DNA from: Fructobacillus cardui
GTDB lineage: Bacteria > Bacillota > Bacilli > Lactobacillales > Lactobacillaceae
Strand: one strand, 5' to 3'
Length of the DNA: 64,000 nt
NCBI RefSeq assembly: GCF_023218935.1
Contig: NZ_JAJIAL010000002.1
Below, one piece after another: positions 50,449 through 58,769 of this stretch; positions within the stretch are counted from its first letter, which is position 1; every line of letters starts with the position of its first letter. Position numbers and translations under genes: made by a program. Below the pieces are notes generated by a model. That model was not told the DNA's origin. It searched no databases and saw only the letters and a list, made by a program, of their open reading frames with translations.

Positions 50449-50494
50449 CCTGGCATCTCCTTTCTTCGAATGTGATTGTTGGTTTTGACACCAT
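50372..50494 (-). CDS. Leader ORF overlapping the toxin gene (possible)
   Basis: A 40-codon ORF in another frame with the best ribosome site in the region (AAGGAGG, 8 nt before ATG at 50494). It reads through the toxin ribosome site and most of the toxin gene. Its peptide (MVSKPTITFEERRC at the start) has no recognised family. It may regulate toxin translation by occupancy rather than through its product. Uncertain as a protein gene. Confidence 0.35.
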   Translation of the reverse strand: MVSKPTITFEERRCQGVGDDCLTINAGFRNFCSDIAGISD

Positions 50495-50710
50495 ACGCAC
50501 CACCTCCTTTGAAAAAGGATAGCCACCATCCACGCTTGTTTGCTATACAAATACTATAGCATAAAACCCTCGAAAACATTGATATAAAGCTGTTTTTAGA
50601 CATTTATTACCGATTTATTCAATACCATGCAAAAATAAAAAGGCACCGATTTACCACACCTAATGAGTCCATTAAAAATGAATTCACTACCATAATTTAA
50701 AAGCAACTTA

Positions 50711-50753
50711 AAAGGACTGATACCGAGAAAATACTGGGTATCAGTCCTTTTTA
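50711..50753. terminator. Bidirectional terminator downstream of dus
   Basis: AAAAGGACTGATACC pairs with GGTATCAGTCCTTTTT (loop 11 nt). T-runs on both sides. The stretch 50562-50710 between it and the toxin promoter shows nothing else I can support. Confidence 0.8.
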
Positions 50754-50826
50754 CTTATTCAAATAATACGTCTTAATTTGTTGGCTTATCTCATCGCGGC
50801 TTAACCAATCACAATGATGATATCCC

Positions 50827-51852
50827 TTAACGTGCAGGAGTCTGCAAAAGGTCACCAACGTGTTCTGCCAATAAAGCCCGCACTTGATCGGTTGCGTGAG
50901 TTTCCATCAGCGATTGGCGCAACTGAGAAGCATGAGGGAAGCCCCTCAGGTAAATCTTAAAGTAACGCTTCAATGCTTCAAAGTTCTTGATAGAAGCCGT
51001 CTTATTCACTTCATCAAACAAGTCCAATTGCAATTCCAAAAGAGCGATTGATTCTGCCAAAGTGTGGTCCTGATGGCCTGGTTCAAAGGCGTATGGGTCG
51101 TTTAAGATGCCACGGCCAATCATCACCCCATCAATACCAGGATGTTCGGCTGCCAAAGCCAAACCGTGCTCGTAGTCCTTGACATCCCCATTGATTTGGA
51201 GAAGTGTATCCGGTGCCAACCGATCACGCATGGCAATAATGTCATCGATCAACTCGAAGTGAGCCTCAACCTTTGACATTTCCTTCCGAGTTCGCAAATG
51301 AATCGTCAGCACTTGAACGTCCTGTTCGAAAATCATCGTCAACCAGTCGTGGTACTCTTCGACTTTATAAAAGCCTAACCGCGTCTTCACAGATACGGGC
51401 AAACCACTTTCCTTGGCTGCAGCGATTAGTGCCTTGGCTCGGTCCGGATGGCGAATCAAATCAGACCCAGCATCGTTCTTGATAACAGTGCCATCTGGGC
51501 AACCCATGTTTAAATCAACGGCCTGATAACCCATTTCCGAAAGCAACTTGACTGCTCCAGCAATCACTTCTGGCTTTGATCCCCAGATTTGAGCAATCGG
51601 CATTTTTTCGCCCGGAGCAACAGCTAACCGACCTTGAACGGAAAACTTTGCCTCAGGGTGAACCATTGATGCAGCGTTCGTGAACTCCGTATAATACACA
51701 TCCGGCCCACCAGCTTTGGCAACCACGCGACGGAAAATTGTATCCGTGACCGCTTCCATTGGTGCCATTGAAAAGAATGGTCGCTTTTTCCCGTTTTCAT
51801 CTTTGGCTTCATCCACAATCTTTTGCCAAAATGCACTTTTAGCAGTTGTCAT
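50827..51852 (-). CDS. dus: tRNA-dihydrouridine synthase
   Basis: A 341-residue FMN enzyme reducing uridines in tRNA. The FMN-barrel start PFFSMAPMEAVTDTIFRRVVA, the catalytic cysteine in DLNMGCPDGTVIKNDAGSDLIRHP (about 117), SVKTRLGF, VLTIHLRTRKEM and INGDVKDY are all typical. The GCPDGTVIKN form differs from the GCPVPKVV common in DusB, pointing to the DusC-like Gram-positive group. Start at 51852 with AAAGGAGG. The gap 51853-52091 holds a short AAGCC hairpin and no gene. Confidence 0.92.
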   Translation of the reverse strand: MTTAKSAFWQKIVDEAKDENGKKRPFFSMAPMEAVTDTIFRRVVAKAGGPDVYYTEFTNAASMVHPEAKFSVQGRLAVAPGEKMPIAQIWGSKPEVIAGAVKLLSEMGYQAVDLNMGCPDGTVIKNDAGSDLIRHPDRAKALIAAAKESGLPVSVKTRLGFYKVEEYHDWLTMIFEQDVQVLTIHLRTRKEMSKVEAHFELIDDIIAMRDRLAPDTLLQINGDVKDYEHGLALAAEHPGIDGVMIGRGILNDPYAFEPGHQDHTLAESIALLELQLDLFDEVNKTASIKNFEALKRYFKIYLRGFPHASQLRQSLMETHATDQVRALLAEHVGDLLQTPAR

Positions 51853-52091
51853 AAGCCCTCCTTTCGGCTTTTTAAAAGCCCAGTAAAATCAACCTTACCA
51901 TTTTAGCATGATTAACTGTCTTTTTCAAAAATCGAGGTCTTCAATGAAAATCTTCCACGAAATCTATCAAAAGAAAAAACCGACACCACCATAGATATGA
52001 CTCCCGAAACTTGTTCATCAAATTTCATCGTTTGTATCAACACAGTGGCAATCGGTCCAGTGTTACTTTCTGATTTTTAAAAAGAGTGCAG

Positions 52092-52691
52092 TTATTCTGC
52101 CGTTTTAATTTCCTGTAAAACCTGGGTCAAAGCTCGGGCACGGTCGTGATAGGTAACTAATTCGGCCAGAGTCATTTCAGACAAAGTCAGCCCGTTTTCG
52201 GCCTCCATAATGTCATCTAATCCGCCAATTAAGTCCCCGCGCCGTGGTTCCGTGGCAATCCGAGCACCACCCTTGCCGGCACCAGTATACAGTTGACCGG
52301 CCGGGCTGCAGGCTGCCAAAACAGCCAAAAGGTAGGCCGACCGATCCTGCCCTTGATCATAAAGGCTCAAAATATAGTTAATCTCGGCTTCCTTACCAAT
52401 CACATTCATGCTCTTAAATTCACGCGAAGAGGTCACGCCAAAGCGGTCGGGAAAAGCCTGCAAGTATAGACCGGTGTCATCGGCTAAAATCCAATCATCC
52501 GGTAAATACTGGTGAATAAAAGTTGCTTTGGCCTTTGCATTCTCTAACTGTGAATCGATCGTTTCCTCCGGAAAAGCCAATTCCTTTCCCAAAATATCTC
52601 GATAATTGGTCACGCTATGACCCATTTCTTGAGCCAAAACAGCCATTTCCTTAGTCTTAGCAGAATTATTCGAAGCAAATACAAAGTCCAT
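52092..52691 (-). CDS. Non-canonical purine NTP pyrophosphatase (RdgB/HAM1 type)
   Basis: A 199-residue ITPase that hydrolyses dITP/XTP to keep them out of DNA. Motifs: FASNNSAKTKEM at the N-terminus, ADDTGLYLQAFP (metal site), and GLTLSEMT. The N-terminal SNN(S/K)xK and DDTGL are canonical; the core catalytic lysine lies in the NNSAKTKE loop. The usual GYDP-F/S-H-R C-terminal end is less clear, so the group identity is ITPase-like rather than certain RdgB. Last gene of the bioY-birA row, 17 bp after birA. Confidence 0.85.
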   Translation of the reverse strand: MDFVFASNNSAKTKEMAVLAQEMGHSVTNYRDILGKELAFPEETIDSQLENAKAKATFIHQYLPDDWILADDTGLYLQAFPDRFGVTSSREFKSMNVIGKEAEINYILSLYDQGQDRSAYLLAVLAACSPAGQLYTGAGKGGARIATEPRRGDLIGGLDDIMEAENGLTLSEMTLAELVTYHDRARALTQVLQEIKTAE

Positions 52692-52708
52692 GCCGGCAGT
52701 TCTCTTTC

Positions 52709-53740
52709 CTACAAATTTAAGTTTTCCAGGAGTTTAACCTTGGTCACCTCACCCGCATAAAGCGTCTGCTGTTGACCCGTAGCATCCTCGACCATTATTA
52801 AACCACCCTGGTCGCTAATACCGGTCACTATCCCAGTTTTTTCATCTGTACCAACCTTAACAGTTATAGTGTGACCAATCAATAAGGAAAGCTCTCGATA
52901 CGCCGGCAGATACGCACCACTTTGGTAATTGTCAACCATCTTTAAGAGGTTCACAACTAATTGAGCCAAAATCACATTTAAGTCGAAATCAGCTTCGCCA
53001 TCTGCCAGTACTGTCCCCGCCTTGGACTCGAGTCCATCTGGAAAAGCACCTGGCATTAGATTAATAGCAAAGCCAAGAATCACAGCCGAATATTGTTGGC
53101 TCTCAAAGTCAAAAATCCCCTCCGTAATCACGCCACCAATTTTATGATCATGTAAAATCAGGTCGTTGACCCATTTTAGTTGAAAGGGAGCGGCCGGGAA
53201 AAAAATTTGCAGTCCCTGAACTAGAGCAACAGCAGCCGATGTCGTTAAGAGACTCGGTGCTAATTGTGTGCCAACCGGTACAGGCATTGCTAACGAAACG
53301 TATAGCCCGCGGTCCTTTGGCGAATAAAACGCTCTACCCTGGCGACCATAGCTACCACTTTGCTCTCTAGCAACCAACAAGGCCGGTCTTATCAACGGCT
53401 GCTTGGCAACCATGTCCTTAGCATAGGCCTGGGTAGAACCAATTTGTTCAAAAACTTGCACCATTGGCTGCTGATTTCCAACCAAATCAGAACCCAAAAG
53501 ATGCAGCCACTGATTTAGCACGAGAGCATCCACTTGCTGACTGCGTAAGTAAGCATAGCCAGCCTTCTTGCGACTCGCAATTTGATGGCCGTCAGCCTTT
53601 AACGACCGCACGGCCTTCCAGATTGATTCACGTGATAAATCCAAGGACTGGGCCAAGCTGTCGCCAGAAAAATAAACACCAGGTTGCGTTAATAAAATAG
53701 CTAAAACTCGATTTTTGGTACTGAGTTCCTGTTTCTTCAT
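52709..53740 (-). CDS. birA: Biotin-protein ligase / biotin repressor
   Basis: A 343-residue bifunctional BirA. N-terminal winged helix (QPGVYFSGDSLAQSLDLSRESIWKAVRSLKADG), the biotin-binding loop GSYGRQGRAFYSP (usually GRGRxGR), WVNDLILHDHKIGGVITEG with the catalytic lysine, and a C-terminal SH3-like domain. It attaches biotin to carboxylases and represses bioY when biotinyl-AMP is available. Start at 53740 with GGAAGGAAG upstream; an ORF extension to 53797 has no ribosome site. Spacing of 60 bp after bioY. Confidence 0.93.
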   Translation of the reverse strand: MKKQELSTKNRVLAILLTQPGVYFSGDSLAQSLDLSRESIWKAVRSLKADGHQIASRKKAGYAYLRSQQVDALVLNQWLHLLGSDLVGNQQPMVQVFEQIGSTQAYAKDMVAKQPLIRPALLVAREQSGSYGRQGRAFYSPKDRGLYVSLAMPVPVGTQLAPSLLTTSAAVALVQGLQIFFPAAPFQLKWVNDLILHDHKIGGVITEGIFDFESQQYSAVILGFAINLMPGAFPDGLESKAGTVLADGEADFDLNVILAQLVVNLLKMVDNYQSGAYLPAYRELSLLIGHTITVKVGTDEKTGIVTGISDQGGLIMVEDATGQQQTLYAGEVTKVKLLENLNL

Positions 53741-53800
53741 CAAGTCTTCCTTCCAATCGTCACCGACTAGTACGGCCGCAAAGCAGCCACACCGCAACCA

Positions 53801-54370
53801 CTAAAACCTTAATGCTGATTCGCCTGCCAAAGAGCCTGATCTAAAAAAGACTGCTAGAGCAATTTTCAGTAAATCACCAGGTACAAAGGCCATGTTTGCC
53901 CAGTAGGCAGACCAGAAGCCAAGCCCCTGGTTGAAGTGCAGCCAAGCGGCTCCCATGCCAAAGTCCAAAATCAAATCAACGATGATTAGTAAAATAACAC
54001 TCTGCCACCAAGCCGGTTTGGCTAAGTTTCGATGACCAAAAACCAAGCGATTCAAACCCCAGTAAACGGCCGGGAAAAGCAACCAAGCCCAGATATAACC
54101 AGCTGTTGGACCAGTCAAGACAGCTAAACCACCTCGACCACCGGAAAGGACAGGCAAACCGACCGCTGCCAAAAGCAAGAAAACGGTCATTACCATCGTT
54201 CCTCGTTTTGGCCCTAAGATAAGGACCACCAGCATAACGGCTAAGTTCTGGAGTACGATTGGTACCGGTAGGAAGCCTAGCGGAATTCCTGGAATCATTG
54301 CAAAAACAATTAATAACGCAACAAAAACAGCGCCTTTCGTTAAGTCTTGTAAACGTGATGTTGTTGTCAT
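53801..54370 (-). CDS. bioY: Biotin ECF transporter substrate-binding component BioY
   Basis: A 189-residue S-component with six hydrophobic segments, e.g. FVALLIVFAMIPGIPLGFLPVPIVLQNLAVMLVV and GGLAVLTGPTAGYIWAWLLFP. The signature G-[PL]-x-G-Y near the GPTAGYIWAW loop is typical of BioY. It works with the shared ECF energizing module (not in this window). Start at 54370 with AAAGGAGC upstream; an ATG two codons earlier is too close to it. First gene of the bioY-birA-rdgB operon, controlled by a BirA operator. Confidence 0.92.
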   Translation of the reverse strand: MTTTSRLQDLTKGAVFVALLIVFAMIPGIPLGFLPVPIVLQNLAVMLVVLILGPKRGTMVMTVFLLLAAVGLPVLSGGRGGLAVLTGPTAGYIWAWLLFPAVYWGLNRLVFGHRNLAKPAWWQSVILLIIVDLILDFGMGAAWLHFNQGLGFWSAYWANMAFVPGDLLKIALAVFFRSGSLAGESALRF

Positions 54371-54384
54371 CAACATGCTCCTTT

Positions 54385-54449
54385 TTTAGTAACCCTATTT
54401 AATTTAACTGGGTAACTAAAATATTAACAAGAAATACTTCGATTGTCAA
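54385..54449 (-). promoter_or_regulatory. bioY promoter with BirA operator
   Basis: Promoter TTGACA (54444-54449), 17-nt spacer, TAATAT (54421-54426), minus strand. Directly downstream, TTTAGTTACCC-N14-GGGTTACTAAA (54385-54420) is a near-perfect inverted repeat (one mismatch) matching the BirA box. It covers the transcription start, so BirA binding would block initiation. Confidence 0.85.
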
Positions 54450-54486
54450 AATAAAACCAGTAATCGTAATCGATTACTGGTTTTAT
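54450..54486. terminator. Bidirectional terminator between yutD and bioY
   Basis: AAACCAGTAATCG pairs with CGATTACTGGTTT around a 4-nt loop. Confidence 0.75.
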
Positions 54487-54491
54487 ACTTA

Positions 54492-55550
54492 TTATTGTCG
54501 TTCCTTAATCGTAAAGGAACGCTTATTATTGGCTGATTTTGCCCGAGATTGTGTGTTTTTACCCTTTGAAGGGACGGAAGTTTGCTTTGGCGAATTAGCT
54601 GAAATGTTATTGCCTTGCTTTGCCCGTTGCAACTTTGAATTCTTACCAGCCTGGCCCGCCTTGGCACTTTGACCTTGGTGAGTATTCTTCTGGTTGAATC
54701 CATCCTGACGATTTTGACCTGGAATCTTCGACTTTTGGAGTTGACCACTACCTTGACCGCCCTTCGTTCCTTGACGCTTGCGTCTTGGTCCACCGGCCTG
54801 CTTGGCCTTCTGCTGTTGATTGCGGTGACAGTTATTAGCTTTCGACTCCTTCTTAGCCAAGTCTTGACTAGCAGTTTCTCCCCCCTGCTTCTGATTAGAT
54901 GATTCTTGAACCGCCTCATTGGTATTCCGCTCAATCTTTTTAAAGCGATGTTGATTATTATTCCGCCTTGAGCCGTTTCCGTTTTGACCACGCTTAGCCG
55001 AACCACTGCTATTCTTTCTTTGGTCACTATCCTGTCCACCCCTGTTGCTTGGGCGTTGGTTGCGACCATTGGAAACCTTAGCAGTTTTACGGCCATTAGT
55101 GGGTTTCTTTAGACTTGATGGCTTGCGTGCCGGCTTTTTAGGGTTCGCAGCCTCCCAGTCGGCTAAGAAATCATGAACCCTAACAGGACGGAAGGCCGGA
55201 GCAGCATTCGATAAGACGAAGTAAGGGGCACCGAAATTAACATATTCATACAGATAATCAGCCAAAGCACTGATTTTTTGGTCAGCAGTCACCTCCCGGT
55301 CTTCTTGGTAAAAACCGCGCAAGCGCAATTGGTCTGCCGAAATGTCACCAACAATGTAATCATACTGCTTTAAAAGTGGCGTATAGCGGATTGCTAATTT
55401 GCTCGCATCAAAGGCATCCTTGAAGTTTTCCTGCAAAGTCAACTTCAATCCATCAATAGTAATTTCATCCCCAAAAACGCTGACCTGAAATTCTTTTTCA
55501 CGCTCAGCTTGTTGGGTAATTGTCCGTTCTTTAAGACTTTCGTGGTTCAT
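54492..55550 (-). CDS. yutD: YutD family protein with very long disordered basic tail
   Basis: A 352-residue protein. The first about 125 residues are the YutD (DUF1027) domain: VFGDEITIDGLKLTLQENFKDAFD, YDYIVGDISADQLRLRGFYQ, YVNFGAPYFVLSN. The remaining 220 are low complexity, almost only Gly, Gln, Asn, Ser, Lys and Arg (with RNNNQHRFKK, KSKIPGQNRQ), and look intrinsically disordered. Usual YutD length is about 100-200 residues. Function of YutD is unknown; the tail suggests nucleic-acid or multivalent binding (inference). Ribosome site AGAGGAA. It lies 32 bp after the YunD-like gene, as in B. subtilis. Confidence 0.9.
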   Translation of the reverse strand: MNHESLKERTITQQAEREKEFQVSVFGDEITIDGLKLTLQENFKDAFDASKLAIRYTPLLKQYDYIVGDISADQLRLRGFYQEDREVTADQKISALADYLYEYVNFGAPYFVLSNAAPAFRPVRVHDFLADWEAANPKKPARKPSSLKKPTNGRKTAKVSNGRNQRPSNRGGQDSDQRKNSSGSAKRGQNGNGSRRNNNQHRFKKIERNTNEAVQESSNQKQGGETASQDLAKKESKANNCHRNQQQKAKQAGGPRRKRQGTKGGQGSGQLQKSKIPGQNRQDGFNQKNTHQGQSAKAGQAGKNSKLQRAKQGNNISANSPKQTSVPSKGKNTQSRAKSANNKRSFTIKERQ

Positions 55551-55582
55551 AATTCCTCTTCGGCCACTAGTAGCTCTTCAAT

Positions 55583-56920
55583 CTACTGGGCATGTTTTTG
55601 ATAATATTGTGCGAGTAATTCTCGCAGAAAGATTTTTTGATTGATTTTAGCGGGCGCCTCATCCAACACTTGAAAAAAGTCAATCCAGCGATAATGGTCC
55701 AAAGTTGCAATTTGATAAGCTTTTTCCGGTTCAACTACCCGACCCGCATACTGCAATTGGCCGCCATCATCACGGTCAAGGCCATCAATCAATAGGTGGC
55801 CAAAGACCTTACCGCGGAAACCAGACCCCTTCATCTTTTGATCGACCAAATCAGTGCGCCGTTCTTGGAACTCAGCAGCCAAGGCCATCAATTCCGCCCC
55901 AGTTAAAGTCGTCACCATTGGGTGAATCGCATGTGGCATGGATTCTAGGAAGTCTTCAGCCGTATCCGTTCCTTCCGGCAGATTCTGTAAGAACAGGCCA
56001 GAAGAACAAAAAGCAACAGGCAAGCCTGTCGTCTCCTTCAAAGCAGCCAAACAGGCCTGTCCCTGATCAGAAACCGTTTGTTCCTGGTTAAAATGAACAA
56101 TTTTCTTTTCTTCTTCCAGCTCTGCCCCTCGATCATGAAGAGCCTGAATTTCGGCTAAATCACCAGGTTCGGTTGCTAATTCACCGAGCGGAATGGCTCG
56201 TGCCTGTTTCGAAACCACATGATGCTGGTCGTCTACAACCAAATCAATTTGGCCAGCGTGGTCGCCATAACGTCCAGCCGCCGCCAACAACGTACCGTGA
56301 TCCATTTCACCATCAGGCAAAACATGGTGCGTATGTGCCCCAATAATCACGTCTAAATCGTATTTTTCAGCCAAATCACGGTCGGTTGGTAAGCCCAAGT
56401 GCGAAAGCAAGATCACCAAGTCAGCCTCTTTTCGCAGTTTTGGCACCAAGTCGTCCAAAACGTCTTCAACCGGTAGCGGTTGCCAGTCCAATGACCGGTA
56501 AGTCATTTGATAGGGAACCGTCAAACCAATAATGGCCACCTTCGTCTGATTGTTAGTGGTCAATATCTTGTAAGGTTCTGCCCAGGCAGGCTGATTTCTC
56601 CCTGGCAATTCCTTCAAGTTCGCCAGAATCACCGGATAATTTGCTTGATCGTATAAATGATTCAAATCAGCATGGGCCATGCCCAAACCTTCATTATTAC
56701 CAATCGTAACAGCGTCATAATGAGCAGCATTCATCAAGTCGACATTCGCCTTGCCCAAAGTAGCGTCGGTTAGCGGATGGAAGCGGTCAATAGCATCACC
56801 AATATCGAAGTTAAAAGTTGTATCCGCAGTCTTTTCAGCTAGCAAAAAGCGACGTATGCGTGGCCATGCCTCAAAGTGCGAATGCAAATCATTGGTGTGT
56901 CGTAATTGTATGGCTTCCAT
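55583..56920 (-). CDS. Bifunctional metallophosphatase/5'-nucleotidase (YunD-like)
   Basis: A 445-residue protein. N-terminal calcineurin-like phosphoesterase: RHTNDLHSHFEAWPRIRRF, FDIGDAIDRFH, TIGNNEGLG (GNHE variant), LLSHLGLPTDRDL, GAHTHHV (metal-binding His/Asp/Asn). C-terminal 5'-nucleotidase domain from about 260. No signal peptide, so it should act in the cytoplasm, unlike UshA. Ribosome site GGGGGTAA. Neighbour yutD. Confidence 0.88.
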   Translation of the reverse strand: MEAIQLRHTNDLHSHFEAWPRIRRFLLAEKTADTTFNFDIGDAIDRFHPLTDATLGKANVDLMNAAHYDAVTIGNNEGLGMAHADLNHLYDQANYPVILANLKELPGRNQPAWAEPYKILTTNNQTKVAIIGLTVPYQMTYRSLDWQPLPVEDVLDDLVPKLRKEADLVILLSHLGLPTDRDLAEKYDLDVIIGAHTHHVLPDGEMDHGTLLAAAGRYGDHAGQIDLVVDDQHHVVSKQARAIPLGELATEPGDLAEIQALHDRGAELEEEKKIVHFNQEQTVSDQGQACLAALKETTGLPVAFCSSGLFLQNLPEGTDTAEDFLESMPHAIHPMVTTLTGAELMALAAEFQERRTDLVDQKMKGSGFRGKVFGHLLIDGLDRDDGGQLQYAGRVVEPEKAYQIATLDHYRWIDFFQVLDEAPAKINQKIFLRELLAQYYQKHAQ

Positions 56921-57097
56921 AGCTTACCCCCGTTCATCTTATCTTATCATTAAAGGACGTTTTTCAGAAAGCTTTTATCAAAAAAGTATCCACAAAAAAT
57001 AAGGTCTAAATCGTCGAATCGCAATACGCCTTCTGTGATAAAAATTAAATAAATCTCATTACCTAGTCAAATTAAATCACTAAGTTATTTTCCAAAA

Positions 57098-57134
57098 TTA
57101 AAAAGGCCGAACACATCCGAGTTCGGTCTTTATT
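57098..57134 (-). terminator. pepP terminator
   Basis: GACCGAAC pairs with GTTCGGCC (minus strand), then TTTTT. The rest of 56921-57097 is A/T-rich, with no other feature seen. Confidence 0.75.
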
Positions 57135-57151
57135 GAAATCACTTATACAAA

Positions 57152-58246
57152 TTAGTCAACTGGTAAAACAATCAAGTCCTTTGGCAAATCAGCAGTCAAG
57201 ACTTCATGGCCATCCTTTGTAATCAAGACATCGTCTTCAATCCGGACACCACCCTTGCCGGCCAAATAAATTCCAGGTTCAACCGTCAAAAGGTTACCAA
57301 CCTGAACTTCATCACTTGACCGTGATGAAAGATATGGACCTTCGTGGATATCCAAACCAGCGCCGTGGCCAGTTGAGTGTTGGAATTCTTCGCCGTAACC
57401 CTTTTCCGTGATAAAGTCACGGGCAACGCGGTCAACTTCAGAAGCTGAAATACCAGCCTTCAAAACATCAATCGTGTTTTCGTTGGCTTCCTTGACGATT
57501 TCATAAATCTTCTTCAATTCAGGATCAACTTCGCCCAAGGCAAACGTCCGAGTAACGTCAGATGTGTAGCCATCAACGTAGTAACCGAAGTCAACAGTAA
57601 CCAATTCACCAGCTTCCAACTTCTTATCACTGGCCATTCCGTGTGGCATCGCTGAACGGTAGCCAGAAGCGACAATCGTTTCAAAGGAAGGCTTTTCCGC
57701 CCCAAACTCCTTTTGCAAGACATCCAAGCGGTTGGCAACTTCCTTTTCAGTCATCCCAACCTTAACTTCCTTCAACAAAGCATTGAAGGCCTTAATTGAT
57801 GCTTGAGCAGCCTTGCGCAAAGCATCAGCTTCTTGGTCATCCTTTGTTTCACGCAACGCTTCAACTGCGCCAGGAACGGCGTCAAAGCTAACGTTAGCCG
57901 GCAACAAATCGTCCAATTCTTCATAGAAAGCGTATGGCAAATCAGATTCGAAGCCAAGCTTTTCAATTCCAAACTCGCGAACAATTTCCACAGCCTTTTC
58001 ATAGTATTGACGCGTAACCTTTAGTGAAACACCCTGTGGTAACGTACCAACATACTCGTTTTCGTAACGAGCATCCGTGATGAAAGCGGCATCAGCCAAT
58101 GATACAACCAAGACACCATCACCAGGAACCCCACCAAAACCAATCAGGTAGTTCAAGTTCGAGGCATTGGAAATAATCATTCCCTGCAAGTCCAACTTTT
58201 TCAACAGCTTTTGAAACTTGTTCAAACGTTCTTCATAAAATCCCAC
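57152..58246 (-). CDS. pepP: Xaa-Pro aminopeptidase (M24B)
   Basis: A 364-residue metallo-aminopeptidase that removes N-terminal residues before proline. N-terminal creatinase-like domain (about 1-120), then the pita-bread catalytic domain with the metal ligands visible: VDFGYYVDGYTSDVTRTF (two Asp), GHGAGLDIHEGP (His), TVEPGIYL and GVRIEDDVL (Glu). Start is a GTG at 58246 preceded by GGAGGGTC; an upstream TTG would add five residues without a ribosome site. Confidence 0.93.
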   Translation of the reverse strand: MGFYEERLNKFQKLLKKLDLQGMIISNASNLNYLIGFGGVPGDGVLVVSLADAAFITDARYENEYVGTLPQGVSLKVTRQYYEKAVEIVREFGIEKLGFESDLPYAFYEELDDLLPANVSFDAVPGAVEALRETKDDQEADALRKAAQASIKAFNALLKEVKVGMTEKEVANRLDVLQKEFGAEKPSFETIVASGYRSAMPHGMASDKKLEAGELVTVDFGYYVDGYTSDVTRTFALGEVDPELKKIYEIVKEANENTIDVLKAGISASEVDRVARDFITEKGYGEEFQHSTGHGAGLDIHEGPYLSSRSSDEVQVGNLLTVEPGIYLAGKGGVRIEDDVLITKDGHEVLTADLPKDLIVLPVD

Positions 58247-58390
58247 GGTATGACCCTCCAAATTTTAATATATCTTGCGGTTATTGTACCATAAGTTTGA
58301 AGCTCTCTAAAAGAAAGTTCTCATTTTATTTTAAGAAATACAAAATGCTCGTCCAATGTTTCAAAAGACCGAATAATGCAAAAATTTGGG

Positions 58391-58419
58391 CAAAAAAAAA
58401 ACAGCCAAAGCTGTTTTTC
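58391..58419 (-). terminator. Terminator of rplU-rpmA
   Basis: AAACAGC-TTTG-GCTGTTT on the minus strand followed by nine T, beyond the rpmA stop. Confidence 0.85.
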
Positions 58420-58427
58420 CCAATTAG

Positions 58428-58742
58428 TTAGGCGTTAGCAAGTAACTGATTGTATTCTTCCCGAGTATAAACGGAAACTTGGCGCTTGTCGCGACCCTTG
58501 CGTTCGAACTTAACAACACCGTCAGTCAAAGCAAAAAGTGTGTCATCGCCACCCTTTTTAACGTTTTGACCTGGGTAGATGTGCGTTCCACGTTGGCGGT
58601 AAATGATTGAACCAGCAGTCAAGGCTTGTCCATCAGCAACCTTCGTACCTAAACGACGACCAGCTGAGTCACGACCGTTGGCAGATGATCCACCCCCCTT
58701 GTGGTGGGCAAAGAGTTGCAAGTTATCTTGATTCATCAACAT
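58428..58742 (-). CDS. rpmA: 50S ribosomal protein L27
   Basis: A 104-residue L27. It starts MLMNQDNLQLFAHHKGGGSS: the N-terminal nine-residue extension with NLQLF|AHHKG is the site processed by Prp protease in Firmicutes before L27 joins the ribosome. Core AHHKGGGSSANGRDSAGRRLGTK and RQRGTHIYPG are typical. Ribosome site AAAGGAGA. It follows rplU by 27 bp; the prp gene that usually lies between them is absent here. Confidence 0.96.
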   Translation of the reverse strand: MLMNQDNLQLFAHHKGGGSSANGRDSAGRRLGTKVADGQALTAGSIIYRQRGTHIYPGQNVKKGGDDTLFALTDGVVKFERKGRDKRQVSVYTREEYNQLLANA

Positions 58743-58769
58743 AAGTCTATTCTCCTTTAACAGTGATAA

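Noticed and set aside
54446..55096. 216-residue ORF in another frame of yutD
   Set aside because: It lies within the low-complexity part of yutD, has no ribosome site, and its length is explained by lack of TAA/TAG in Gln/Asn/Lys/Gly-rich DNA.
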